From contig CACAVP010000009.1 in NCBI GenBank assembly GCA_902535975.1, forward strand, positions 1-32,070: a stretch of 32,070 nucleotides of DNA. The letters are read 5' to 3'. Each line of letters opens with the position of its first letter. Within the stretch, counting starts at the first letter, position 1. The notes beneath the pieces were generated by a model. The model saw only the letters and a program-made list of their open reading frames with translations. It searched no databases and had not been told where the DNA came from. Shown piece by piece: positions 8,018-15,970 of the stretch. The position numbers and the translations under genes are program-made. The stretch comes from an uncultured Gammaproteobacteria bacterium (lineage in GTDB: Bacteria > Pseudomonadota > Gammaproteobacteria > GCA-002705445 > GCA-002716945).

Positions 8018-8788
8018 TTAATTAATTTTCTCTAGATTTTCTAAGTTATCTAACGCAGGTTTGTAACTAGGGTCAATTTTTAGGGCTTGTTCAAACATAG
8101 ATTTAGACTTTTCATTTTCTTTCGTAGCAAGATAAGCAATACCCAAATTATTGAGTAACTCTTTGGTTCCTAGCTCTTTACTAAGGGCTTCTTCAAGAGT
8201 TTTTACACATTTTTTATACTTGGTGTTCTTTAAATAGTAATTAGATATATTTATATAAGGCATGGAGTCATTCGGAGTCAATTCTAGTACCTTAAGGTAG
8301 TGATGTTCCGCCTTATTTGGATTGATTTGGTTATATAAATTAGCAAGATTATTATGCGCAACTGATGAATTATCATCCAACGACAGGGCTTTCTTATAGT
8401 TTTCTTCAGCAAGTTGGTAATTTTTTAAATGTGAATATATTACTCCCAAACCATAAAAAGATTGAAAGTTTTTTTTATCAAGCTTGAGAGCTCTTTTATG
8501 CTCTTGAATAGCAAATTCAAGGTTATTGCTATGATAAAGTATGTTTCCATAGTTTGAGTGATAGACAGCAATATTGGGCTGTAAATCTATTGCCTTAACT
8601 ATATTTTTGTTTGCTTCTTCGAGTTTACCCTCGACTAAATTTATTAATGATAGAAGGTGATAAGCATCACTGTTGTCTTTGTCATGGACTATTATTTTAT
8701 TATATAAAGATTTTGCATCGTCAAGTTGATTTCTATTGTGTAAATCAATTGCTTCTTTCAATGCTTGATCTATTAAGAACTCAACCAT
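8018..8788 (-). CDS. TPR-repeat protein
   Basis: This 256-residue protein is made almost wholly of tandem tetratricopeptide repeats (about seven, 34-residue spacing). They are recognisable by the repeated A/G-x-x-Y and A-L-x-L/I-D/x-P pattern, for example N-L-A-N-L-Y and the closing Q-A-L-K-I-D-P. There is no signal peptide and no catalytic domain, so it is likely a cytoplasmic scaffold. Its ATG overlaps the last codons of the TPR/glycosyltransferase gene (8-base overlap), so the two are probably made together. It may recruit the partner's substrate. The next gene downstream, the barrel, begins about 60 bases away. Confidence 0.85.
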   Translation of the reverse strand: MVEFLIDQALKEAIDLHNRNQLDDAKSLYNKIIVHDKDNSDAYHLLSLINLVEGKLEEANKNIVKAIDLQPNIAVYHSNYGNILYHSNNLEFAIQEHKRALKLDKKNFQSFYGLGVIYSHLKNYQLAEENYKKALSLDDNSSVAHNNLANLYNQINPNKAEHHYLKVLELTPNDSMPYINISNYYLKNTKYKKCVKTLEEALSKELGTKELLNNLGIAYLATKENEKSKSMFEQALKIDPSYKPALDNLENLEKIN

Positions 8789-10205
8789 TTTTTAAACCTG
8801 AAAGATGATTACTAAGCTTACTCATTACTAATGTCCAATCTCCTGGTGTTTGTTGTCTTATTACTTTAAAACTTTTGTACCAAACACTTGTGTCTCTGAA
8901 ATTAATGTCCCATCTCCAATTGGGGACACAAGGCAACATAAGGATTGTATCAATATTTAATGCACCTGCAAGGTGAGCAACAAGATGATCGACTGTGATG
9001 ATTAAATCCATATTGCTTATTACTTGAGATAATTCTTGAAGATTTGAATAACTGATGTGTTCGCTGCAATAGTCTGGAAGTGTCTTATTAGTCACATATT
9101 TATCTAGACAAACTACGTTGTGTTCTTCGGTGAATATATTTTCAAATAATCCTGGCTGGATACTCTCATCATCATGGGCGTTTGAATTTCTATCTGTTTC
9201 AAATACTAACCCGATGCTCAACTTATCTGAGTTATTTTTTCTTATTTTGTCCGTATCTGCCTCAATATATGGGAAAGTTTGTTCATGATGATTAGGATTA
9301 TATTTTAAAACATTCATCAAGGAACCAATGGGTATATAAAAATCATGCTCTTGGACTTCATCGGGAGCAATAGTCTTGTCAATCCACTTCTGATTATCAA
9401 TTAAAGTCTGTGCTTCACCCGAACACTGAACTATAACTTCACAGCTTTCTTTTTTTAATTCTCTAATAAACCTTATGAAATGAATAAGATTCCCATCAGA
9501 TCCTTCGTCTAGAACAAGTAGCGTTTTGTTTTCTAAATTTTGGCCAGACCATTCTTTTGATAGTTTATCACTCGACTCTTTTGTAAGTTTTCTTCTCCAC
9601 TCATACTCCCTCCAGCCATTTTCATAATCTCCAACCAGAAGGTAACATAAACCTAAATTGAGATGTGCTTCTGCATAATCAGGCATAATTTCAATACATT
9701 TTTGAAAAGATTTTATAGAGAGATCAAATTGTTTTTTTTCCTGGTAAACAACACCAAGAAGTAGATAAGCCCCCACATGATCAGGAGATAACTCTGTTGT
9801 ATTATAAAATGACGATATAGCGTCGTTATACTTCTTTAGTTTCCTGTAAGATTCTCCAAGGTAAAAATGTATTTGTGCAATCTTATTATTTATTTTTATC
9901 GCACTTTTAAATGCTGTTACAGAACTCTCATAGTCTTTTTTTGCACTATAAGCACAACCTAAAGTTACATGATATCCTGGATTCCCGTCATTAATTGCAA
10001 TTGATTTTTTTACATATTTTATTGAATCCTCAAATTCTTGCTGATAAATCTTTATTGAGGACAATATGTGATAAGCATCTGCATTATCACCTGAATCTAT
10101 TATTTTGAGACATGTGTTTTCTGCTTCAAGAAACTTATTTTGACCAAGAAAGTTGATGGCTTTATTGATTTCTTGTTGAACTTGATTATCTTGCTCTTCT
10201 GTCAT
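8781..10205 (-). CDS. TPR protein with glycosyltransferase-like C-terminal domain
   Basis: This 474-residue protein has two parts. Residues 1 to about 205 are six or so TPRs ending in the Y-E-N-G-W-R-E-Y-E-W-R-R signature that marks this family. Residues about 215-474 resemble the GT9/heptosyltransferase-like half: V-D-H-L-V-A-H-L-A-G-A-L near 405-416, then L-P-C-V-P-N-W-R-W, W-Y and I-R-Q-Q. The N-terminal glycine-rich loop usually read as E-Q-G-x-G-D is here D-E-G-S-D-G-N, so catalytic competence is uncertain. Such proteins are often suspected to glycosylate proteins, and surface proteins lie immediately downstream. It is probably cytoplasmic. Confidence 0.8.
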   Translation of the reverse strand: MTEEQDNQVQQEINKAINFLGQNKFLEAENTCLKIIDSGDNADAYHILSSIKIYQQEFEDSIKYVKKSIAINDGNPGYHVTLGCAYSAKKDYESSVTAFKSAIKINNKIAQIHFYLGESYRKLKKYNDAISSFYNTTELSPDHVGAYLLLGVVYQEKKQFDLSIKSFQKCIEIMPDYAEAHLNLGLCYLLVGDYENGWREYEWRRKLTKESSDKLSKEWSGQNLENKTLLVLDEGSDGNLIHFIRFIRELKKESCEVIVQCSGEAQTLIDNQKWIDKTIAPDEVQEHDFYIPIGSLMNVLKYNPNHHEQTFPYIEADTDKIRKNNSDKLSIGLVFETDRNSNAHDDESIQPGLFENIFTEEHNVVCLDKYVTNKTLPDYCSEHISYSNLQELSQVISNMDLIITVDHLVAHLAGALNIDTILMLPCVPNWRWDINFRDTSVWYKSFKVIRQQTPGDWTLVMSKLSNHLSGLKNG

Positions 10206-10257
10206 GGCCTCTTATCGATACTAACTCATCAATGATAAGTTTACTAATGGAACGATT

Positions 10258-10288
10258 AAAAAAAAGGAGAGTAACACTCTCCTTTTTT
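10258..10288 (-). terminator. Rho-independent terminator after the DUF1326 gene
   Basis: A perfect 7-bp stem (GGAGAGT/ACTCTCC, 10266-10272 with 10276-10282) has a 3-base loop and is flanked by eight A on the left and six T on the right. Read on the minus strand it ends in a run of T just after the DUF1326 stop. The A/T flanks extend the stem, so it could work in both directions. It separates DUF1326 from the TPR genes. Confidence 0.85.
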
Positions 10289-10306
10289 ATCGATAATGTG
10301 TTTATA

Positions 10307-10909
10307 TTATGGAGCGTATGAGAAAGGTCCTGATAAACCAACTCTGTCTGGTTTAGGACTCCAATTCTGCCCAAAATCAGAATAAGCCTGTTTGTTAGTC
10401 TTACTGACTTCAACAGGAAATCCTGGATTAATAGCTAATGGATGATACTCGCATTTAGCAACGTTGCCATTACCATCTTCAATTGCATCCATATCCCATT
10501 CACCAGCACCATCAACTTTTAGTGTTTTGTGGTTGCCAGAGACATCACATGTAATCTTAGCTCTTTTAACACCCATCACTTCGCCAACCAAGCTAGCAAT
10601 TACTCCTAGATGGCCGCCATGTTTACCGCCATATAGTTCCTCAAGTGCAGTTGCTTGCTCATCAGTTGCATTTTCATCAATGTAAAGTGCTATTTTAAAC
10701 CCACCCTCAGTTAATTGAGGCCCAGGTGCATGCAACCATATAGAAACTTTTAATCCATCAAGTTTTACATCATTAAGATGGCCTGACTTAATATCCCATA
10801 CAAGCATAGCCTCACAAAAACCCTCTGTAGGTGTTTGCAAATATAAGCAAGGGCACATTACGTCACAATTGCAATTTTCTGCATATGTTCCTTCTAAACT
10901 CCAACTCAT
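10307..10909 (-). CDS. DUF1326-family protein
   Basis: This 200-residue protein begins M-S-W-S-L-E-G-T-Y-A-E-N-C-N-C-D and continues V-M-C-P-C, the cysteine-rich N-terminal signature of DUF1326. Four closely spaced cysteines suggest metal binding. The rest is a soluble alpha/beta domain with no signal peptide. The function of the family is not established. I recall it next to a predicted metal-binding membrane protein (DUF2182) in other genomes, but that partner is absent here and the gene is monocistronic. GGAGATT before the ATG is a good ribosome binding site. A 16-bp palindrome just upstream overlaps a TATAAT and may regulate it. Confidence 0.85.
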   Translation of the reverse strand: MSWSLEGTYAENCNCDVMCPCLYLQTPTEGFCEAMLVWDIKSGHLNDVKLDGLKVSIWLHAPGPQLTEGGFKIALYIDENATDEQATALEELYGGKHGGHLGVIASLVGEVMGVKRAKITCDVSGNHKTLKVDGAGEWDMDAIEDGNGNVAKCEYHPLAINPGFPVEVSKTNKQAYSDFGQNWSPKPDRVGLSGPFSYAP

Positions 10910-10921
10910 AATAATCTCCGA

Positions 10922-10938
10922 ATAATTCTAGAATTATA
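10922..10938 (-). promoter_or_regulatory. Palindromic candidate operator overlapping a -10 box (DUF1326)
   Basis: ATAATTCTAGAATTAT (10922-10937) is a perfect 16-base inverted repeat. On the minus strand it overlaps a TATAAT at 10938-10933 that could be the -10 of the DUF1326 gene, with the ribosome binding site just downstream. The position suits a repressor site. No good -35 is visible and I cannot name the regulator. Confidence 0.45.
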
Positions 10939-11088
10939 TTAATACTTTATACCAGAAAAATATAGCATAAACGTTATATTAGATTTTACTAATATACAGT
11001 GAAAATTTCGAGTGCCTGCAAATGGGTGCACTATCAATACTGGCTTGGTATATATTTTTTTGATAAATTGATATTTAGGGGTATTTAA

Positions 11089-12723
11089 ATGGGGAAAAAT
11101 CTACTTAAGCATTGGTATAAGGACAGCGTGCCGTGTAGAAGCGCATGCCCAGCAGACACAGACATACCTGGTTACCTCGAAGCAATTTATAATAACGAAT
11201 TCGATAAAGCGTATCAGATTAACTTCAATGACAACTTCTTCCCTGAGATTTTAGGTAGAGTCTGTTCTAGACCCTGTGAAGATAATTGCAGGCACGGCGA
11301 TCATAATAATGGAGAGCCTGTATCAATATGTTTTTCAAAAAGAGCAGCTGGAAAATTCACATCAACAAAAAAAGTAAAACTTAGAGATAAACAAAAAAAC
11401 ACTAACAAGAATATACTCATTATCGGTGGCGGAGTAGCAGGATTGGCCTCTGCGGCTGAGCTAAGAAGATTTGGTCATAACGTGACTATATATGAGAGGC
11501 ATAAGTCACTTGGAGGGATGCTTAATCAAGGCATTCCAGTGTTTCGTCTGCCAAGGAAACTAATTGAGACAGAAGTTAAACAGATCATAGATTTAGGAGT
11601 AAAAGTTGAATTGAATAAATCAATTAATACTTCCTCTGAAATACAATCACTATCAAAAAAATTTGATGCCATTGTATGTGCAATGGGAACTTTAAAACCA
11701 AACAAACTAGATCAAGATTTTAGTAATAATCCAGATGTTGAGGACGGGCTTGATTTTTTGCTACGAGTTAATGAAAAAAATGATAGATATGTTGGCAAGA
11801 ACGTAATAGTCATTGGTGGAGGGTACACTTCCATGGATTGTGCTAGGACAGCTCTGAGATTAGGTGCGAAATCTGTAAAAACTTTCTATAGAAGAGAACA
11901 AGGTGATTTAGATATACTTCCTGGGGAATTAGAAGAGTTAGTAAATGAAAATGGCAAAATGATATTTCGTGCAAGACCTAACAAGCTACTGACAGATAAA
12001 GGAAAACTAAAATACTTAGAATTAATAAAAACAGAGAGTCTGGGTGATAAGTTGAAAGACATCCCGAATAGTAAATTCAAAATCAAAACTGACCATATAA
12101 TTTTAGCAATTGGTCAAAGACAAGAATTTATAACCACGAAGAATAAAAATATTTTTTTCGCAGGTGATTATAAGCTCGGCGCAACGACTTTAATTAATGC
12201 AATTGGTCATGCAAAAGAAATCGCTAGGAACGTAGATCATTTTTTAATGAGACGAAATATTCTAGAAGAGAAATACTCCATAGAAAGCAGTGTATCAACA
12301 AAAAGATCTCTCAAAGATAATTATATTCCTATTACAGATATGAGGCTAAGAGACTTATCAAAAAGAACTTTTACCTCAGAGGTGGAGCTTGGCTATAACA
12401 AATCAGAAAGTAAAAAAGAATCATCGAGGTGTTATTTATGTCACTATCAATTTGAAATCAATAATGACTTGTGTGTCTTGTGCGATGAATGTTTACTGGT
12501 GAGGCCAGTAAATGAATGTATTAAAGAACTTTCATCAAAAAATATCGATAAAAGCGGTGAAGTCTCTTTCGAGAAACTAAATCCTGGAAAGTCTCATGGA
12601 ATCTATCATGGATTATTGTATATAGATCCTAAAGTGTGTGTGAGGTGCGGTGAGTGTGAAAAGGCGTGCCCTACTGGTGCTATTAAATTATCAAAAGTGA
12701 GTAAGATCAATGCGCCAGCCTAA
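11089..12723 (+). CDS. GltD-like FAD/NAD(P) oxidoreductase with Fe-S domains
   Basis: Domains of the 544 residues in order: a GltD-type N-terminal Fe-S domain (Cys16, 20, 59, 63, 67); an FAD Rossmann motif I-G-G-G-V-A-G-L at 112-119; a second dinucleotide motif I-G-G-G-Y-T-S-M at 242-249 for NAD(P)H; an atypical cysteine cluster (448, 451, 462, 465, 468, 477); and a ferredoxin-type 4Fe-4S motif C-x2-C-x2-C-x3-C at 517-527. It should pass electrons between NAD(P)H and its partner, the overlapping molybdopterin protein. It is not gltD itself: there is no gltB, and GltD lacks the C-terminal clusters. The ATG has AGGGG seven bases upstream. Confidence 0.88.
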   Translation: MGKNLLKHWYKDSVPCRSACPADTDIPGYLEAIYNNEFDKAYQINFNDNFFPEILGRVCSRPCEDNCRHGDHNNGEPVSICFSKRAAGKFTSTKKVKLRDKQKNTNKNILIIGGGVAGLASAAELRRFGHNVTIYERHKSLGGMLNQGIPVFRLPRKLIETEVKQIIDLGVKVELNKSINTSSEIQSLSKKFDAIVCAMGTLKPNKLDQDFSNNPDVEDGLDFLLRVNEKNDRYVGKNVIVIGGGYTSMDCARTALRLGAKSVKTFYRREQGDLDILPGELEELVNENGKMIFRARPNKLLTDKGKLKYLELIKTESLGDKLKDIPNSKFKIKTDHIILAIGQRQEFITTKNKNIFFAGDYKLGATTLINAIGHAKEIARNVDHFLMRRNILEEKYSIESSVSTKRSLKDNYIPITDMRLRDLSKRTFTSEVELGYNKSESKKESSRCYLCHYQFEINNDLCVLCDECLLVRPVNECIKELSSKNIDKSGEVSFEKLNPGKSHGIYHGLLYIDPKVCVRCGECEKACPTGAIKLSKVSKINAPA

Positions 12724-14788
12724 ATTTAAAAATATAAATGTAACCTGTCCTCATGATTGTCCAGATACGTGTTCTCTTGTAGTTACTGTCGATAAGTCAT
12801 CGGGTAAAGCAGTTAAATTGAAGGGCAACGACAAGCACCCAATTACAAAAGGCTTTCTGTGTAATAAAGTTAACCACTACCTTGATCTTGTCTACAATAA
12901 AAATCGCGTTCTCTATCCTCATGTAAGGATTGGTCCTAAGGGATCAAAAGGTAAATTTAAAAAAGTATCATGGGATTATGCTTTAAAATTGATTTCAAAA
13001 AATATCAAAACTAATCTTGAAAAGTACGGTGGTGATTCCATTCAGCCATACTCTTATTCAGGAACACTTGGCATGCTGGGTTACTGGGGTATGTCGGAGA
13101 GGTTCTGGAACAAAGTAGGTGCATCCAGACTTGGAAGAACAATTTGTATTGCGGCAGCCTCCACAGCTGGTATTTATACTTATGGCGCTGCCTGTGGACC
13201 AGCTATTGATGAAGTGCCTAAGAACGACCTTATTATTTTGTGGGGCACTAACGTTGCGTCAACACATGTTCATATGGTTCCTTTTTTAGAGGAAGCTAAA
13301 AAAAATGGTGCGAAAATTGTTTGCATTGATCCTAGAGAAACTAGAACCAGTGTTATGAGTCATTGGCACCTTCAACCAAAACCTGGAACTGATGCAGCAC
13401 TTGCGCTAGGTATGATGAATGAAATTGTTAAAAATAATTTGCATGATAAATCCTTCCTTAAAAATCATACAACTGGCCATGAAGATTTTATTAAAAAAGA
13501 GCTTCCTAAATATACTCTGAGCAAAGTAGCAAAAATTACAGGAATCAAGAAAGAGGATATCCAGAAACTTGCTCATGAATATGCTAAAGCCAAGAGAACT
13601 TACATAAGACCAAACTATGGTCTGAATAGGCATAGAAATGGAGGCATGATGACAAGAACGATTATGCTTCTACCAGCGATCACTGGTGCTTGGAAATATA
13701 AAGAGTCAGGTTGTTTTGTTGGATCCATTGAAGAGATGTGGAATGTAGACTTGCAGAAATTGCAAAGACCGGATCTCCTTGATGGAAAAAATCCAAGATC
13801 AATTAATATGGTTCAGATAGGTAAAGCTCTAAATGATAAGAAGCTTGACCCACCAATAAAACATCTATTTGTCTGGAATTCGGATGTTGCAAACTGTACC
13901 CCTGACAGTAGTCAGGTTCGAAAAGGTTTACAGAGAAAAGATTTATTTACAGTAGTACATGATACTTTTTGGACTGACAGTTGTATGTACGCAGATGTTG
14001 TACTACCTGCTGACACCCAACTTGAGCACACAGATCTTCACGCACCATATGGTCATTATTATTTTAGTCTAACGCAACAGGCGATAAAGCCCCTTGGTGA
14101 GAGTAAATCTAATCAAGATCTATTTAGAGATTTAGCAAAGCACATGGGTTATAAAGAAAAATGCTTCAAAGAAACAGATGAGAGTATGATTAGAAATATG
14201 ATTGATTCAAAGCATAATCCGCTATTCAAAGGTGTCACTTATGAAAAACTTAAAAAAAATGGTTGGGTAAAAGGTGATGTAGATAACCCTAGGCGAAACT
14301 ATCTTAAAAAAGGTTGGCCTACTAAAGATAAAAAAATACAGATCTACTCTGAAGATACAAAAAAAATTGGATTAGGTCCTTATCCATCTTATACAGAAGA
14401 GTTCAAAAAATCTGAAATCAAAAAGAAATATCCTATTCAAATATTAAGTCCAGCAACTCATCAATTTATCGGAAATTCTTTTGTCCCTGTTGAACGACTT
14501 AGAAACATGGCATCTCGACCAACAATTGAAATATCTACAGACGATGCAAAGAAAAGAAGAATTAAAGATGGAGATCTTTGTAGAGTATTTAACGATGTAG
14601 GTGAAACTTATGCTCATGCAATTCTCAAAGAGACAATGCTTCAAGGAGTAGCCTCCACACAAAAACAATACAGAGGATCGTTGGTTAAAAATGGGCTTAA
14701 TGTAAATGCATTGAACTCGCAGCAACTCACAGATATGGGTGACGGTCCAATCTTTTATACTGTACTTGCTCAAATTGAGAAAGCTTAA
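12710..14788 (+). CDS. Molybdopterin oxidoreductase (DMSO reductase family, FdhA/BisC-like)
   Basis: This 692-residue protein starts with a 4Fe-4S site, C-P-H-D-C-P-D-T-C (Cys13, 17, 21) plus Cys51 in G-F-L-C-N-K. The bis-MGD-binding folds follow (I-I-L-W-G-T-N, C-I-D-P-R-E-T-R, P-G-T-D-A-A-L-A), and the C-terminal cofactor domain contains L-S-P-A-T-H. There is no twin-arginine signal, so it is cytoplasmic. The Mo ligand would lie in R-T-I-C-I-A-A-A-S-T-A-G (residues 143-154). Cys146 or Ser151 are candidates and there is no selenocysteine. The substrate is unknown; formate is one possibility. The start overlaps the FAD/Fe-S gene by 14 bases, so the two almost certainly form one complex. No cofactor-synthesis genes are in the window. 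Confidence 0.88.
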   Translation: MRQPKFKNINVTCPHDCPDTCSLVVTVDKSSGKAVKLKGNDKHPITKGFLCNKVNHYLDLVYNKNRVLYPHVRIGPKGSKGKFKKVSWDYALKLISKNIKTNLEKYGGDSIQPYSYSGTLGMLGYWGMSERFWNKVGASRLGRTICIAAASTAGIYTYGAACGPAIDEVPKNDLIILWGTNVASTHVHMVPFLEEAKKNGAKIVCIDPRETRTSVMSHWHLQPKPGTDAALALGMMNEIVKNNLHDKSFLKNHTTGHEDFIKKELPKYTLSKVAKITGIKKEDIQKLAHEYAKAKRTYIRPNYGLNRHRNGGMMTRTIMLLPAITGAWKYKESGCFVGSIEEMWNVDLQKLQRPDLLDGKNPRSINMVQIGKALNDKKLDPPIKHLFVWNSDVANCTPDSSQVRKGLQRKDLFTVVHDTFWTDSCMYADVVLPADTQLEHTDLHAPYGHYYFSLTQQAIKPLGESKSNQDLFRDLAKHMGYKEKCFKETDESMIRNMIDSKHNPLFKGVTYEKLKKNGWVKGDVDNPRRNYLKKGWPTKDKKIQIYSEDTKKIGLGPYPSYTEEFKKSEIKKKYPIQILSPATHQFIGNSFVPVERLRNMASRPTIEISTDDAKKRRIKDGDLCRVFNDVGETYAHAILKETMLQGVASTQKQYRGSLVKNGLNVNALNSQQLTDMGDGPIFYTVLAQIEKA

Positions 14789-14852
14789 TTATACATTTGG
14801 CCAATTGTGGCAATAACCAATGTTTGATTCACTTCGATTTTAAGGATTTTTA

Positions 14853-14868
14853 ATTATACATGTATAAT
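14853..14868 (+). promoter_or_regulatory. Palindrome containing a TATAAT before the MORN gene
   Basis: ATTATACATGTATAAT is a perfect 16-base inverted repeat with TATAAT at 14863-14868, eight bases before the MORN ATG. If this is the -10 box, transcription would begin almost at the start codon, giving a leaderless message; no Shine-Dalgarno is present. The repeat could also be an operator. Confidence 0.4.
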
Positions 14869-14876
14869 AAAAAATC

Positions 14877-15305
14877 ATGATTGAATACAAAGACGATAGG
14901 CAACTTGAGGGAGTACAAACTTTTGAAAATGGTGATGTTTATCAGGGTGCTTTCAAAGACGGTAAAAAGCATGGAAAAGGCATTTTAAGAACAAGAAACG
15001 ACAGATCTTATGAAGGCGAGTGGAAGTATGACAAACCACATGGCTTTGGCATCAACACGTTCCCTAATGGAAAAATCTACACTGGTAATTTTGAAAATGG
15101 TAAACCTGTTGGTGAGGGTCAATGGACATATGCTGATGGAAGAGTTTACAACGGAACTTGGATTAAAGGATCATTTGTAAACAATGAAGATAAAATAGCA
15201 ACTCAAGAATACCGGTTAGTAACCTTTTTGATAAATATGATTGTAATAGGCGGAATGATATCATTCGTGCTTTATTGGGTACTGAGCTTTTTAAAGATTA
15301 TCTGA
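14877..15305 (+). CDS. MORN-repeat protein with C-terminal membrane anchor
   Basis: This 142-residue protein carries about four MORN repeats between residues 20 and 100, shown by the recurring Y-x-G-x-F/W-x-x-G/D-K-x-H/x-G-x-G pattern (V-Y-Q-G-A-F-K-D-G, S-Y-E-G-E-W, I-Y-T-G-N-F-E-N-G, V-Y-N-G-T-W). One transmembrane helix follows at about 114-138. MORN repeats form a beta-sheet used for membrane or protein contact; a specific role cannot be assigned. The tail anchor implies that the repeats face the cytoplasm. It overlaps the convergent small membrane protein gene by 8 bases. Likely transcribed alone. Confidence 0.8.
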   Translation: MIEYKDDRQLEGVQTFENGDVYQGAFKDGKKHGKGILRTRNDRSYEGEWKYDKPHGFGINTFPNGKIYTGNFENGKPVGEGQWTYADGRVYNGTWIKGSFVNNEDKIATQEYRLVTFLINMIVIGGMISFVLYWVLSFLKII

Positions 15306-15501
15306 GAGGAGCCATGAAGGCATCTATAATCTTTTCTTGATTTGTCATAACAAAATAGACATAAAATACTACAAAACCCGCACCAAATATTTTTTGATTT
15401 ATCAACTTATTTAACCTTGAAAATTTGGCGACGCATTGACCAAAGTTATAAGCGAAATAGCCTACAGCGAAGAAGAAAAGTATACCGATGATTAAAGTCA
15501 T
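15298..15501 (-). CDS. Small membrane protein, unknown
   Basis: This 67-residue product has two hydrophobic segments (about 2-22 and 38-53) separated by a basic loop (K-F-S-R-L-N-K). I do not recognise the family. It follows the lipoprotein gene on the same strand with a 37-base gap and converges on the MORN gene with an 8-base overlap. It is not a shadow of another gene because nothing else occupies the interval. The short length leaves some doubt that it is expressed. Confidence 0.55.
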   Translation of the reverse strand: MTLIIGILFFFAVGYFAYNFGQCVAKFSRLNKLINQKIFGAGFVVFYVYFVMTNQEKIIDAFMAPLR

Positions 15502-15538
15502 AGCTTAAGCTATCATTGATAAAAAAATATCACAAGCC

Positions 15539-15970
15539 TCACTCAAGGATAATATTGATCTTCTTTGGTATGAGACATGTTGAATCGTCAAATGCATTTG
15601 TATATCTTATGAACATACCAAATGGTGTTGTCGTATCAACAATTCTGTTAAAAATAATCCCTGCACCAGTGCTCAGAATGGTATTAGCGTTTATTGCCTC
15701 CTCAGCTTCAGGCATATATCCATACTCACCAACAAGAGTTCCTGTTTTACATATAATATTTATAGGCCCGCAGTTAGCTTGATATCTAATTTTACTCGGT
15801 GATGTAAACTCCATTCTGGTCTCAGATGAATATAGTTTACATGATGATCCAAGAGGATCGTTATATTTATTAAATGTATTAATTTGCATCGGGAATTCAT
15901 ATGACCCTGAAACGCGCGTCCCACAACTAGTAATTAATAGAACAACTAGAAAAAAAACTGAGATTCTCAT
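15539..15970 (-). CDS. Putative lipoprotein, unknown family
   Basis: This 143-residue protein has an N-terminal signal ending in a lipobox L-I-T-S-C-G with Cys16 as the lipidated residue, preceded by a hydrophobic core. The mature part has four further cysteines and is predicted by eye to be beta-rich; I recognise no domain. With Gly at +2 rather than Asp, it would be expected at the outer membrane in a gammaproteobacterium. Its start overlaps the SDR stop by 4 bases, so it belongs to the ispA-SDR-lipoprotein operon. Confidence 0.75.
   Translation of the reverse strand: MRISVFFLVVLLITSCGTRVSGSYEFPMQINTFNKYNDPLGSSCKLYSSETRMEFTSPSKIRYQANCGPINIICKTGTLVGEYGYMPEAEEAINANTILSTGAGIIFNRIVDTTTPFGMFIRYTNAFDDSTCLIPKKINIILE

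Noticed and set aside
11089-12723. Glutamate synthase small subunit (gltD)
   Set aside because: The C-terminal Cys clusters and the overlapping molybdopterin gene, together with the absence of gltB, argue against it.
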